Positions 28,534 through 37,445 of a stretch of 64,000 nucleotides of DNA are shown here, piece after piece. The DNA lies in NCBI RefSeq assembly GCF_011043555.1, contig NZ_JAAKGS010000001.1, positions 806,001-870,000 on the forward strand, given 5' to 3'. The notes below the pieces were generated by a model, which did not search any database, was not told the DNA's origin, and saw only the letters and a program-made list of their open reading frames with translations. Position 1 is the stretch's first letter. Every line of letters begins with the position of its first letter. Source of the DNA: Sphingobacterium sp. SGR-19. Lineage in GTDB: Bacteria > Bacteroidota > Bacteroidia > Sphingobacteriales > Sphingobacteriaceae. A program made the translations under genes and the position numbers.

Positions 28534-29724
28534 CTATCTATCTACTTCCCCCAATACAATATCAATAGAGCCTAATATAGCAATGAGATCTGCTATAAGC
28601 TGTCCTTTGCCTAATTCGGGCAATACAGAGAGATTATTGAAACTCGGCCCTCTGGCTTTCACCCGTCGGGGCACATCGGTTCTCTCTTGCGTTACAAAAT
28701 GAAAGCCTAACTCTCCTTTGGGATTTTCAGCCCGAATATAATATTCCTGCGCTTTCAAGTTCACCTTTTTTGGAACCAATCCCCGCGAATCGAAATCCGG
28801 TTTTCTTTTAAAATCTGTCTGAAGCCTTTGCAGACATTGCTCGATGATTTTTACAGACTCTTTCACTTCGTCCACCCGCACCTTATATCGGTCCCAGCAG
28901 TCTCCAAGTGATCCCATTTCTCCTTTTCCAACTGGAATCTCAAACTCCAATTCAGGATAGACACTGTAGCCATCCACCCGGCGCAAGTCCCACCTGATGC
29001 CCGAAGCACGCAGCATCGGTCCACTGCATCCATAGTTGATAGCTACATCAGCAGGCAAAGCTCCGATATTCGCTGTACGCGAAATAAATATCTGGTTATT
29101 GGATAGCAAATCATCTAATTCCACCAATTTAGGTTTAAAATAATTTACAAATTCCTGGCAACGTTCTTCAAATCCCACAGGCAAATCGTAAAATAAACCA
29201 CCTACCCAAATATAATTATACAGCATACGCGATCCCGAAGCCCATTCCAACATGTTCATAATGTGCTCTCTATCGCGGAAACACCACATAAAAGGTGTAA
29301 AAGCTCCAATATCGATGCCATAAGTACCGATAGCAATTAAATGGGAAGCAATACGGTTAAGCTCGCAAACCAACACTCTAATATATTCCACGCGCTTGGG
29401 GAGCTTGTCCTCTATCTTGAGCATACGCTCCACACCCATCACGAAAGCGTGGCTGTTATTCATGGACGACAAGTAATCCAATCGATCGGTAAACGGTATA
29501 GCTTTCCCGTAATTCATTGATTCTGCATGCTTATCAAAGCAACGGTGAAGATAACCCAGATGCGGAATGATCTCTCTAACGACCTCTCCATCGGTAATGA
29601 GCTCCAAACGGAGCACCCCGTGTGTAGAAGGGTGCTGTGGTCCCATATTGATTACCATTTCCTGCGAAGTAATCGCCGCAATCTTCTTCTTATAATTTTC
29701 CAGTCCTTCGGTATAACCTGTCAT
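28534..29724 (-). CDS. nuoD: NADH-quinone oxidoreductase subunit D
   Basis: The 49-kDa subunit of respiratory complex I, helping to form the quinone site in the peripheral arm. The 396-residue product has the family opening [50 protein letters not shown], the [16 protein letters not shown] segment and a DIVLGEVDR end. Length is normal. It starts 6 bp after nuoC. Unusually, no nuoA, B, E or F flanks the pair. Confidence 0.96.
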   Translation of the reverse strand: MTGYTEGLENYKKKIAAITSQEMVINMGPQHPSTHGVLRLELITDGEVVREIIPHLGYLHRCFDKHAESMNYGKAIPFTDRLDYLSSMNNSHAFVMGVERMLKIEDKLPKRVEYIRVLVCELNRIASHLIAIGTYGIDIGAFTPFMWCFRDREHIMNMLEWASGSRMLYNYIWVGGLFYDLPVGFEERCQEFVNYFKPKLVELDDLLSNNQIFISRTANIGALPADVAINYGCSGPMLRASGIRWDLRRVDGYSVYPELEFEIPVGKGEMGSLGDCWDRYKVRVDEVKESVKIIEQCLQRLQTDFKRKPDFDSRGLVPKKVNLKAQEYYIRAENPKGELGFHFVTQERTDVPRRVKARGPSFNNLSVLPELGKGQLIADLIAILGSIDIVLGEVDR

Positions 29725-29730
29725 CGTAGT

Positions 29731-30222
29731 CTATTTAATAGCTATTCCGTGATACGTTTCAGCATCTTCATAATCTTTGCGCAAGGGATAGCCTTGCCAG
29801 TCGTCAGGCAGCAAGATACGTCTCAAATCGGGATGCCCAGTAAAAAATATCCCCATCAAATCGAATGCCTCCCGCTCATGCCAATCGGCAGTACGCCAAA
29901 CGGCGGAAACGGAAGGGATCGCGGGCAAATTTTCAAGCCGGCGATCGTTCTCGATCTCCACTTTCAGTATAAATTGTGTCTGGTAAGGAATCGACGCCAG
30001 ATGATACACAACGGCAAACCGGTTATCAGGATAATAATCCACTGCAGATACATTAGAGAGAAAGTCAAAATAACATCCTTCAGTATCCCGCAAAAATATG
30101 GCAATTTCTACTAGATTCTCAGCGTTTACAATTAGGATAGGCTGTAAATGCTCTTCTTCTATACGGACGACAGCCTGTTCGCCAATATTAGCAACTATTA
30201 AATCTCTTATTTTGGTTATCAT
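29731..30222 (-). CDS. nuoC: NADH-quinone oxidoreductase subunit C
   Basis: The 30-kDa subunit of complex I, partner of NuoD in the peripheral arm. The 163-residue product carries the signature HEREAFDLMGIFFTGHPDLR followed by RILLPDDWQGYPLRKDY. It is a separate protein, not fused to NuoD. It begins 3 bp after pdxH, so the two are presumably co-transcribed and nearly translationally coupled. Confidence 0.95.
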   Translation of the reverse strand: MITKIRDLIVANIGEQAVVRIEEEHLQPILIVNAENLVEIAIFLRDTEGCYFDFLSNVSAVDYYPDNRFAVVYHLASIPYQTQFILKVEIENDRRLENLPAIPSVSAVWRTADWHEREAFDLMGIFFTGHPDLRRILLPDDWQGYPLRKDYEDAETYHGIAIK

Positions 30223-30225
30223 GTC

Positions 30226-30879
30226 TCAGGGCGCTAATCGTTGTATAATCCAGTTCCCCTGTTGGAAAACATACTCAATGCGGTCGTGCAAACGATTACT
30301 TCTACCCTGCCAAAACTCCATCCGCAACGGACTGACTAAATATCCACCCCAAAAATCAGGGCGGCCGATAATCACCTGGTCCAGATATTTCCTCCTCGCC
30401 TCTTCTACACGTGTTTCTAACACCTTTCTTTCAGCAATGATTTGGCTCTGTGGGGAGGCAATCGCTCCTATTTGGCTTCCTCTCGGCCGAGATGCAAAAT
30501 ATTCATCGGAATCTTCCGAAAGTAATTTCTCAGCCAATCCCTCAATACGTACCTGACGTTGCAGTTCGGACCAAAAAAACAAAAGGCTTACCTTCGTTTC
30601 TTTCGCGATGGCTTGCCCCTTTTTACTGTGATAATTCGTAAAAAAACTAAATCCGGAGGGCTTTATATCTTTTAGTAGGACAATCCTCGAAGAGGGAAAG
30701 CCATCTTCTCCGACCGTCGCCAATACCATAGCGTTCGGCTCTACGACTTCAGCACGACGAGCTTCGTCAAACCAGCGCTGGAATTGTTCGATAGGGTCGC
30801 GTAAAACATCCTTTTCGTCCAATTTATATTTACAATAATCTTCCCGTATAGCTGCAATATCTTTATGGATAATGGACAT
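30226..30879 (-). CDS. pdxH: Pyridoxamine 5'-phosphate oxidase
   Basis: An FMN enzyme that oxidises pyridoxine or pyridoxamine phosphate to pyridoxal phosphate. The 217-residue product has DPIEQFQRWFDEA, NAMVLATVGEDGFPSSRIVL with the FMN-contact segment LLKDIKPSGFSFFTNYHSKK, RQVRIEGLAEKL, SRPRGSQIGAIASPQSQ, and the C-terminal block FWQGRSNRLHDR, WIIQRLAP. Length is standard. It heads the pdxH-nuoC-nuoD-pyrC run and is divergent from the YqgE gene. Confidence 0.96.
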   Translation of the reverse strand: MSIIHKDIAAIREDYCKYKLDEKDVLRDPIEQFQRWFDEARRAEVVEPNAMVLATVGEDGFPSSRIVLLKDIKPSGFSFFTNYHSKKGQAIAKETKVSLLFFWSELQRQVRIEGLAEKLLSEDSDEYFASRPRGSQIGAIASPQSQIIAERKVLETRVEEARRKYLDQVIIGRPDFWGGYLVSPLRMEFWQGRSNRLHDRIEYVFQQGNWIIQRLAP

Positions 30880-31010
30880 GGGTTAAGTATGTTGATGCAA
30901 ACACAAACTTAATCAAAAGCAGCGGGATTCGTAAGATGCGAAGGCAAAAAATTGCTTTTTTGGTAAAAATCGCTTATATTGAAACAGGTTTTTGACGAAA
31001 GATTCATATT

Positions 31011-31577
31011 ATGTTCAATATGCACACACCTCAAAAGGGAAGTTTATTACTCTCCGAACCGTTTATGCTCGATGACAATTTCGAAAGGTCTGTTATTTTA
31101 TTATGCGAACACGACGCTACTGATGGAACGATGGGTGTTATCGTCAATAATCGTTCCTCTCTTCTGTTATCTGATGTAATACCAGATGTAGAAAATCCAC
31201 GATTTCCTTTATATATTGGCGGTCCGGTGGGTGTAGAAGCGTTATTTTTTCTTCATAAGGTTCCCGAAAAGATTGAGGGAGGCGTTGAACTCGTCGACGG
31301 TATTTACTTTGGCGGAGATTTCGAACAGATACGATTTCTGGTTAATGATCATCTTCTTCAGCCCGATGAAATTAAATTCATCCTCGGCTACGCTGGATGG
31401 ACGCCGGGACAATTGGACGATGAGATCGCACAAAATAGCTGGGCAGTACACAACAAATTCCCAACCGATCTACTCCTGCTACAAGATGGCGAAGACCTGT
31501 GGAAACAAGCACTTATTAGCCTAGGCCCGAAATATGCACATGTTGCGAATTTCCCTAAAAGTCCGGATTTGAATTGA
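31011..31577 (+). CDS. YqgE/AlgH-family protein
   Basis: A 188-residue soluble protein of the YqgE/AlgH family, whose biochemical role is not established. Matching segments: KGSLLLSEPFMLDDNFERSV, GTMGVIVNN, LYIGGPVG, GIYFGGDFEQI, KFILGYAGWTPGQLDDEI and WAVHNKFPTDLL. Length is typical. The ATG at 31011 is chosen over a frame beginning 32 bp earlier that does not read as this family. It is transcribed alone, divergent from pdxH. Confidence 0.93.
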   Translation: MFNMHTPQKGSLLLSEPFMLDDNFERSVILLCEHDATDGTMGVIVNNRSSLLLSDVIPDVENPRFPLYIGGPVGVEALFFLHKVPEKIEGGVELVDGIYFGGDFEQIRFLVNDHLLQPDEIKFILGYAGWTPGQLDDEIAQNSWAVHNKFPTDLLLLQDGEDLWKQALISLGPKYAHVANFPKSPDLN

Positions 31578-31625
31578 CATAAATCAATCCGACTTCGTGT
31601 TTCTTTTAAAACCAATGCTCCCTCC

Positions 31626-32104
31626 TTATTCCAAACAACCAGAAGTCGGATGCTTATAATACTTCTTCAACAATTGATAAGGTACGTCTATTGATTTAGC
31701 TGACACACAGTCTACTTCCATGTTTGTGATGGCATCGCTATCCGTATTTTCCGACGAATCCGAATGTATACTGTATTTCTTTTCCAAACATTTTATTGGG
31801 CCTCCTTTGACAATGTAAATTCTACGTTCCTTAATGTCGTCTTTTGTTATGCCTTCCCCAGATGCAAAAGACCAGTAAGTCCCTTTAAAAAACGCAAAAT
31901 AAACAGAGTCATTTTGTATATAATATCGGTCTATTGCCTCATAATGATCGTATTCGTTGTATTGATGTTCAATAACCAGAAGTTTGTCCTCTTTGGTATA
32001 ATAAGTAACTTTGCCCCTCTTCTCCTCTTTACAATTGTAAGCAAAAGAAAGCGTATCGAGAAAAACACCATTATAAACAAATCAAAAAAAAATACCGCTT
32101 TCAT
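31626..32104 (-). pseudogene. Broken gene for an unknown protein, lacking a usable start
   Basis: From 32081 to the stop at 31626-31628 the minus strand has an open frame of about 151 codons with clear protein character (KVTYYTKEDKLLVIEHQYNE, then YEAIDRYYIQNDSVYFAFF, TYWSFASG, ending PTSGCLE). No ATG, GTG or TTG opens it; a TGA stops it upstream at 32082-32084. A start with a signal-like stretch (MKAVFFFDLFIMVFF) lies in another frame at 32104, after which a run of nine T occurs. A frameshift joining the two is the simplest reading; a sequencing error in the run is the alternative, but changing that run alone meets stops. It follows the DUF4350-like gene by 57 bp. Family not recognised. Confidence 0.6.
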
Positions 32105-32160
32105 CCTAGCTTTGTTTTATCTGTATTAAACGTACGGATACTTTAATTGTTTTCCGACAT

Positions 32161-33069
32161 TTATTGCTGATTTAACCACCATAGAATATTTCGTAATAGC
32201 TTCACGTGATCGCCGGCATCAGGATGGTTCATTCCCTGTTTTTTACTATTTATACCTTTTAACAGCGCAGTAAAAGGAGAAGCATCAGCAAAGATACACA
32301 CTCGGCCATTGCCACATTCTAGTAAGGCTCCATTCGCAATATTCCTACCCGATATATAAGGGATATCGTGCTGGATAGCGCGCTCCATATCTTTTGTCTT
32401 TGAAGGCAGGTATATGCGATATGCATTGCCTAATACTGAAAAAACTTCTGCTTCTTCCGGAGGAATAAAACCGCTTCCTCCCCAACACCGCAATTGGTTA
32501 ACCGTGTGCCCTTCTCTGTCAGTAACGGCAGACGGAAGTAAGTTTCCTATATCCCTGTTGAACAGCTCAGCTTGTCCATCTTTATGGTATGTGATACCAT
32601 TGATAACATTAAAACCAAACCGTTCCGCCAAACACCCCACCGCACCAGCACTGGGCATCTGATCTGTGATAATGAATAAGCCGCCTCCTTCATCGTGCAC
32701 CCAACGGTATAATGCTTCTATTTCATTTTCTTTAAAAATAGATACGTTGGGAAGGTTCCAATCCGAAGGATGACTTAACGCATTGACCGTTACAAATATC
32801 TTCGCTTTGGATAAGACTTTTCTGTCGATAGAAGCATTATGGTTCTGAAGTTGATACCCTTCGGCCTGTACCACATCGGCAAATCCTTTAAACTGCCCTC
32901 CTAACGTAAAAGCATTATGATGATACTGGTCATACAAAATCACCGGACCATCCTTCGCCGGATAAAGAGGATCTTCCAGTCTCATCACAAAGTGAGGGTC
33001 AGAAACAGATTGTGCCAATATGAGCATCGGCATAGAGATCAGAAAGAATGCAAATACAACGAACTTCAT
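32161..33069 (-). CDS. Exported DUF4350/GATase-like protein
   Basis: A 302-residue protein with a cleavable signal (residues 1-19, ending LILAQS). The body resembles DUF4350-type class-I-amidotransferase-like folds: DGPVILYDQYHHNAFTLGGQ, NHNASIDRKVLSKAKIFVTV, ALYRWVHDEGGGLFIITDQM, GRVCIFADASPFTALL and KLLRNILWWLNQQ. Such proteins sense or bind rather than catalyse amidotransfer; no Cys-His-Glu triad is evident. It starts 2 bp after the gene upstream, so the two are co-transcribed, probably under the neighbouring AraC-type regulator. Function unknown. Confidence 0.72.
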   Translation of the reverse strand: MKFVVFAFFLISMPMLILAQSVSDPHFVMRLEDPLYPAKDGPVILYDQYHHNAFTLGGQFKGFADVVQAEGYQLQNHNASIDRKVLSKAKIFVTVNALSHPSDWNLPNVSIFKENEIEALYRWVHDEGGGLFIITDQMPSAGAVGCLAERFGFNVINGITYHKDGQAELFNRDIGNLLPSAVTDREGHTVNQLRCWGGSGFIPPEEAEVFSVLGNAYRIYLPSKTKDMERAIQHDIPYISGRNIANGALLECGNGRVCIFADASPFTALLKGINSKKQGMNHPDAGDHVKLLRNILWWLNQQ

Positions 33070-33071
33070 AG

Positions 33072-33707
33072 CTATTCCACTTTAATCCAACGATCACTTT
33101 CGAAACAGCGCATCACAATTTTTTGGTCACTATCAATAAAAAACGTGACAGGCATAGCAGCTTCTTGATTGATAAATTCCTGATCAGTGATGCATGCTAA
33201 TTCGATACGTTTACTATCCCAGCCCTGAATAAGTACAAGGTTCCCACCATCCGAAATAACTTTAATTTCGAACTTTTCGTTGCCCTCACGATGATAACTT
33301 CCGGCATATAGCTTAGCTAATAACGGCGGCACTGATTTTCGTTGCTCCGGATCGAAATCGACTTTGGTCAGATCAACTCGATCCAGAATCTTTACCTCAG
33401 TAGGCGGTGCAGCATCAAAAGCCAGCTTATACTGTTCTTCCACAGATTCAAAGGTTAACTCTCCTGTTTTCTTTAACTCATATTGTCGACCATCCCACAC
33501 TTGACGTGCTCGCAACTGATTGTTTACTACGTCAAATTGGATATAGGCTACCCTATTGGGGAAGCGGTAAAAACCTTCAAACTGCTGTAACGAGGTTTGT
33601 TCCTGAGTAAAATCATTATCTCGACTTTTATCACCCATCGCGACATGTGGTCCACAGAGCCCAACTAGAGCTGCTATTACCAAAATTTGCTTTCGTATTC
33701 TTTTCAT
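33072..33707 (-). CDS. Exported protein with two DUF3471-like repeats
   Basis: A 211-residue protein with a signal peptide (about 1-25). It has two similar beta-rich units: FEGFYRFPNRVAYIQFDVVN (about 45) and YAGSYHREGNEKFEIKVISD (about 135), each followed by a pattern of the kind LRARQVWDGRQYEL or LVLIQGWDSKRIEL and a later E/S-rich strand. This resembles the small lipocalin-like domains (DUF3471 type) often attached to serine beta-lactamase-like proteins, here without the enzyme. It is the first gene after the AraC-type regulator (87 bp). Function unknown; ligand binding in the periplasm is a guess. Confidence 0.7.
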   Translation of the reverse strand: MKRIRKQILVIAALVGLCGPHVAMGDKSRDNDFTQEQTSLQQFEGFYRFPNRVAYIQFDVVNNQLRARQVWDGRQYELKKTGELTFESVEEQYKLAFDAAPPTEVKILDRVDLTKVDFDPEQRKSVPPLLAKLYAGSYHREGNEKFEIKVISDGGNLVLIQGWDSKRIELACITDQEFINQEAAMPVTFFIDSDQKIVMRCFESDRWIKVE

Positions 33708-33794
33708 CTTTACTTTGTTTTAGTGAACAAGGCAAGGATAAGAAATTACTCCGCTATCAGTGTCCGCTTGGATAAACTTGTACCGCAATAGCTT

Positions 33795-34853
33795 TCATTC
33801 TACCTTTAAAAGGTATCGTTTCGGGGTCATACCCACTTCTTGTTTAAAGGAGGTGTAGAATGTGGTTTTAGAATTAAAGCCCGACCGGATGGAGATTTCC
33901 TGAATACTGTATCCATTGAGTATATTATCTTTTAACAGCTGCTGGGCATAACGAATACGATAGCCATTGATAAATTGATAAAAATTCGAATCGATACCCG
34001 TATTCAAAACGTAAGAAAGCTCGTGTATAGATAATCCAATCCTTTCAGCCAAATGAGGTAAACTCAACAGCGGGTCTAAATAGGGTTGATCTTTGTCCAT
34101 CAAATCCTGTAATCTTTCTTTGAAAAACTGCACCTGTTCCATCGTTAGGCGCTCCTTATCTTTAGATAGTACCGCCGCTTTGATAACCGGGACTTGCTCA
34201 TCACGCACAGGATAGATTGCAGTTTGCGATAGCGCATAATAACTAAAAAACAGTATTCCAACCACATACGAACTATCAATCAACAATGAGACCAAAGGAA
34301 AAAAACGTGTCACAAGCGACATAATACCTAAAAATAATATAACCCACCAGATATTCATAATCCACCGAAGATCGATAGCACCAGGACTGGTAGAAAATGT
34401 ATTTAACAACAAGCGATGCTTATACAGCAGCACATACGACCAAACTCCATAGACCAGAAGTTGCCCATATAAAAAATAACGTATTACATAACGGAGAACA
34501 TCGGGCAATGTATAAGGACTCCAAAGTAGTGGAACCAAAATTAAGGTAGGTACAAAGTGGATAGCGTATTTCTTATAAGGCTGATCAGGAGATAGGTATA
34601 GTTGTATAGCGATGAAGAAACAGGGGAATATCGCCCATCTTCCAAATTCCAGAGACGCTAGTAACATGGCGTTTTCCAGATAATTACTATTTTCCAAGAG
34701 AAGCTGAACAAATACACTGCATAAGAAAAAGCTACAGATCCCCAGAAAGATATTAGCTCTTTTATTGACTTTGGGCAAGTTGGATAACAGCAGTAAGGAG
34801 AGCAGCAATAAAATGCCCCCACATAATCCGTATATCAATGCTTGGTATGCCAT
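33795..34853 (-). CDS. Membrane-anchored AraC-family transcriptional regulator
   Basis: A 352-residue regulator with about seven hydrophobic segments in residues 1-225 and an AraC-type double helix-turn-helix at the C-terminus (about 260-350: LSLPHLAERIGLSIHELSYV, IQEISIRSGFNSKTTFYTSF, GMTPKRYLL). This membrane-plus-AraC layout is common in Bacteroidota. The ATG at 34853 is preferred to a TTG 9 bp upstream. It probably senses a membrane or external signal and controls the three genes that follow on the same strand. Two tandem hairpin-like repeats lie 27-62 bp upstream of its start. Confidence 0.88.
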   Translation of the reverse strand: MAYQALIYGLCGGILLLLSLLLLSNLPKVNKRANIFLGICSFFLCSVFVQLLLENSNYLENAMLLASLEFGRWAIFPCFFIAIQLYLSPDQPYKKYAIHFVPTLILVPLLWSPYTLPDVLRYVIRYFLYGQLLVYGVWSYVLLYKHRLLLNTFSTSPGAIDLRWIMNIWWVILFLGIMSLVTRFFPLVSLLIDSSYVVGILFFSYYALSQTAIYPVRDEQVPVIKAAVLSKDKERLTMEQVQFFKERLQDLMDKDQPYLDPLLSLPHLAERIGLSIHELSYVLNTGIDSNFYQFINGYRIRYAQQLLKDNILNGYSIQEISIRSGFNSKTTFYTSFKQEVGMTPKRYLLKVE

Positions 34854-34879
34854 ATTCCTCAATCTGTTAAAGATAGCGA

Positions 34880-34915
34880 GACCAAATGGAATATTTGGTC
34901 GTCTGTATCCAGACG
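34880..34915. promoter_or_regulatory. Two adjoining inverted repeats upstream of the AraC-type gene
   Basis: GACCAAAT (34880-34887) pairs with ATTTGGTC (34893-34900) around GGAAT; CGTCTG (34900-34905) pairs with CAGACG (34910-34915) around TATC. Both are perfect and share base 34900. They could be an operator for autoregulation or a terminator pair for incoming transcription; no T-run follows on either strand, which favours an operator or RNA structure. Confidence 0.45.
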
Positions 34916-34978
34916 GACAAATTCATCACTGACCATTTACAGACTTTTACGCGTTCTGCTTCCCTTTGCCGTAAGGTT

Positions 34979-35623
34979 TCATTTGGACATTCGCCTAATT
35001 TCGTTCAGGCTAACAACTTTATATTTTTCTTTAAATTTAAAATAGGAAGCAATCATAGCTTTTGCCAATCTTGCTGTTGTTATCGGTTGGTAACGCTTAA
35101 ACAGACCTATCGCATTACATATTTTTAATAATTTAATAAAGATTTTTTCGCCCGCTCGATCAGAGTTAGGTCGTTCGATGCCGCCGGGCTGCAAGATAAC
35201 AAATTGAGGGAAAACTAATTTGCGTACATTATTCTCCAACGTTCCTTTCATTTTGTTGTAGAAAAAAGAAGAATTTTCATCTGCACCGGTAGCCGACAGC
35301 AGCACAAAACTTTCGATGTCATTCGTCTTTGCTATAGAAGCAAATACCAATTGATAATCGTGGTCTACTCGCCATTGTGCTCCTTTACTACCAGCATCCT
35401 TTAAAGTGGTTCCTAAACAAGAAAAAGCCACATCGCCTTGAATCTGATCCTTGTACTGTTGTAAGTTTTCGAAATCCACGAGAAACTCTGTCAGTTTAGC
35501 ATGTTTCTCAAAATAGGGTCTGCGAACTAAAACGATCACCTCCTGAAATCTTGAATCTTGTATAAGTTGCTTAACAAGTTCACGCCCTGTAGCGCCGGAT
35601 CCTCCGATAACAACTGCTCTCAT
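34979..35623 (-). CDS. NAD(P)-binding Rossmann protein, NmrA/HTATIP2-like
   Basis: A 214-residue atypical short-chain dehydrogenase with VIGGSGATGRELVKQLI at residue 4 as dinucleotide loop, DVAFSCLGTTLKDAGSKGAQ, SFVLLSATGADENSSFFYNK and FVILQPGGIERPNSDRAGEK. It lacks a standard YxxxK catalytic pair, having YNKMK in that region. These proteins bind NADP and often act as redox sensors or oxidoreductases. It begins 1 bp after the hydroxyacid dehydrogenase stop, hence the same transcript. Substrate unknown. Confidence 0.82.
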   Translation of the reverse strand: MRAVVIGGSGATGRELVKQLIQDSRFQEVIVLVRRPYFEKHAKLTEFLVDFENLQQYKDQIQGDVAFSCLGTTLKDAGSKGAQWRVDHDYQLVFASIAKTNDIESFVLLSATGADENSSFFYNKMKGTLENNVRKLVFPQFVILQPGGIERPNSDRAGEKIFIKLLKICNAIGLFKRYQPITTARLAKAMIASYFKFKEKYKVVSLNEIRRMSK

Positions 35624-35624
35624 A

Positions 35625-36605
35625 TCATTTCATTTTGTAGACCTCGGCGTTGACAACCTGCGGCATCCGCTTTCCATTTTTTGCAGCGACCAAATTATTC
35701 GCTGCCATAACGGCCATTTTTGTTCGCGTTTCCATAGTCGCAGAACCTATATGTGGCAGTACACATACATTCGGCATATTTAAAAGCGGATTATCGGGCA
35801 ACATGGGTTCCGGATTCGTAACGTCAAGTCCAGCTCCCCAAATATCACCGCTCGCCAGTGCCTCTGTCAAATCCACTTCGTTATGAATCTTTCCTCTTGC
35901 CGTATTGATAAAAATAGCTGATTTTTTCATTTTTCTGAACGCCGCTGCATTAAATCGATCTTCTGTCTCGGGACTTAAGTTGGTATGTATAGATATCACA
36001 TCGCTTCTTTCCAATAATTCGTCAAAAGATACATATACTGCATCCACTTCCCGTTCCGCTTCGACATTTCGATGCCGGTTATAGTAAATAATCTCCATAC
36101 CGTATATTACTTTCGCTCTACGGGCCAGCGCTAGCCCTATCCGTCCCAATCCAAATATGCCCAACGTTTTTCGGTAAAGTTCGACGCCGAGGTCTTCCGT
36201 AGCGCCCGAACCCTTCCATTCACCGCGGAGTACCTGATTTGCCCTAAAGAAAGCTTTTCGGGAAACTGTCAGCATGAGAAGCAATGCAATATCCGCTGTT
36301 GCGTCACTCAATACGTCCGGTGTATTACTGACCGGTATGCAAGCCTTAGTAGCTGCAGCAACATCCACGTGATTATATCCCACACTTGTTAAAGCAACAC
36401 CTTTCAAGTGGCTACAATGCAAAAAAAAGTTTGCGTCTAACACTGTGCCTCCACGATGTAATAAAAAATCCACGTTTTGGCAGGCGTTGATGAGCTCTTC
36501 GGAAGTCCAAATCTTTCCTTTTTCAGCAGTTATGACGTCAAATCCTTCTTCCACTAGCCGTACCGCTGTTGTATCTGGAATATTTCTAGAAATGAGTACC
36601 TTCAT
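35625..36605 (-). CDS. D-2-hydroxyacid dehydrogenase, glyoxylate/glycerate type
   Basis: A 326-residue NAD(P)-dependent dehydrogenase that interconverts 2-keto acids and D-2-hydroxy acids, most like GhrB-type glyoxylate/hydroxypyruvate reductases. Motifs: GIFGLGRIGLALARRAKV (about 150), the NRH segment after it that suggests NADP use, catalytic Arg in FINTARGKIHNEVDL, Glu in DVTNPEPMLPDNPLL, and His in VLPHIGSATMETR. Start ATG at 36605. Downstream lies the Rossmann protein with only 1 bp between. Confidence 0.9.
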   Translation of the reverse strand: MKVLISRNIPDTTAVRLVEEGFDVITAEKGKIWTSEELINACQNVDFLLHRGGTVLDANFFLHCSHLKGVALTSVGYNHVDVAAATKACIPVSNTPDVLSDATADIALLLMLTVSRKAFFRANQVLRGEWKGSGATEDLGVELYRKTLGIFGLGRIGLALARRAKVIYGMEIIYYNRHRNVEAEREVDAVYVSFDELLERSDVISIHTNLSPETEDRFNAAAFRKMKKSAIFINTARGKIHNEVDLTEALASGDIWGAGLDVTNPEPMLPDNPLLNMPNVCVLPHIGSATMETRTKMAVMAANNLVAAKNGKRMPQVVNAEVYKMK

Positions 36606-36677
36606 GCTACCAAATATACAGGTTTAAACTTCTAACAAAGGTAAAACAGGTTAGATTCGTCGTCGAACCAGCGCCAA

Positions 36678-37016
36678 TTATTCATCAAGTATCTCATCGA
36701 TAGGCGGATCCCCTAGCACCGTATCTCCAACGACAGATCTCAAATAACCTTGAAAAGAAATCTCTAGTGCATGGGCAATAAGTTTAGCATGGTCATCGCT
36801 CGTGCCGTAAGACCCTAACACAACTTTATGATCACTCTTCCCAACGATAGCCATTACACACTTATCGCTACCAGGAAGAAAAAGCCCAACCCCAACGGTC
36901 TGATCACCGGAATTAACCAACCATGTTTCTTCAACCTGGTCTTCAACTGCTTGCGGAAGGCTAGCCTCTTTTTTTAGCTGCTCCAATTTCACATTATCAA
37001 AATCAAGATTATTCAT
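36678..37016 (-). CDS. Small soluble protein of unknown function
   Basis: The 112-residue product from the ATG at 37016 has no signal or membrane segment and is acidic. It reads as a compact alpha/beta protein (EETWLVNSGDQTVGVGLFLP, CVMAIVGKSDHKVVLGSYGT, HALEISFQGYLRSVVG). A longer reading starting at 37166 runs through the nitroreductase remnant on the other strand and is Cys/Trp/Arg-rich, so it was rejected. Family not recognised. Confidence 0.6.
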   Translation of the reverse strand: MNNLDFDNVKLEQLKKEASLPQAVEDQVEETWLVNSGDQTVGVGLFLPGSDKCVMAIVGKSDHKVVLGSYGTSDDHAKLIAHALEISFQGYLRSVVGDTVLGDPPIDEILDE

Positions 37017-37084
37017 AGCGATATGTTTATATCTCCATAAACGTTCACACATTTGATTTGTTTTAATCCACCATATTTTCCTTT

Positions 37085-37302
37085 GTGAGCACCTCCACGC
37101 GTTCAGCCTTAAAGAAGTAGATTCTACACCGATGGAAGGTTTTGACACAACGCAAGTAGATCGCATCCTAGGCTTAGCCCAACAAGGCCTACGCAGTGTA
37201 GTGTTGTTATCATTAGGTTATCGAGACGAAGAGCAAGACTGGCTAGCACCGCTTAAAAAGGTTCGGCTACCCGTTGAAGAATTTGCTCCGCAAATAGGCT
37301 AG
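37085..37302 (+). pseudogene. C-terminal remnant of a nitroreductase-family gene
   Basis: The plus strand reads HLHAFSLKEVDSTPMEGFDT, then ILGLAQQGLRSVVLLSLGYR, DEEQDWLAPLKKVRLPVEEF and a stop at 37300-37302. DSTPMEGFD, LLxLGYRDEE(N/Q)DW and KKVR are hallmarks of the C-terminal third of NAD(P)H-dependent nitroreductases of the NfnB type. The frame has no start and is closed upstream by a TGA at 37054-37056; the FMN-binding N-terminal two-thirds is missing. The remainder of 37017-37445 holds no gene, only a weak GC-rich hairpin near 37324-37350. Confidence 0.75.
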
Positions 37303-37445
37303 ACAGATCTCTAACAAACACTCCCCGAGACACCTCAAAGTTTCGGGGCTCGTTTACCGATGTTGCATCTGCGCAGCTTTAGCAACTGGAAACTATACGG
37401 TAGCCTAACTGTTCTATAGGAAGGTAGAAACTAAAGCAAAACGAT

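Noticed and set aside
31764..32129. 121-codon plus-strand frame with hydrophobic stretches
   Set aside because: It is the shadow of the protein-like minus-strand frame at 31626-32081, whose composition is far more natural.
37324..37350. CCCCGA...TCGGGG hairpin as a terminator
   Set aside because: Short imperfect stem with no T-run and no intact gene before it; left as a note only.
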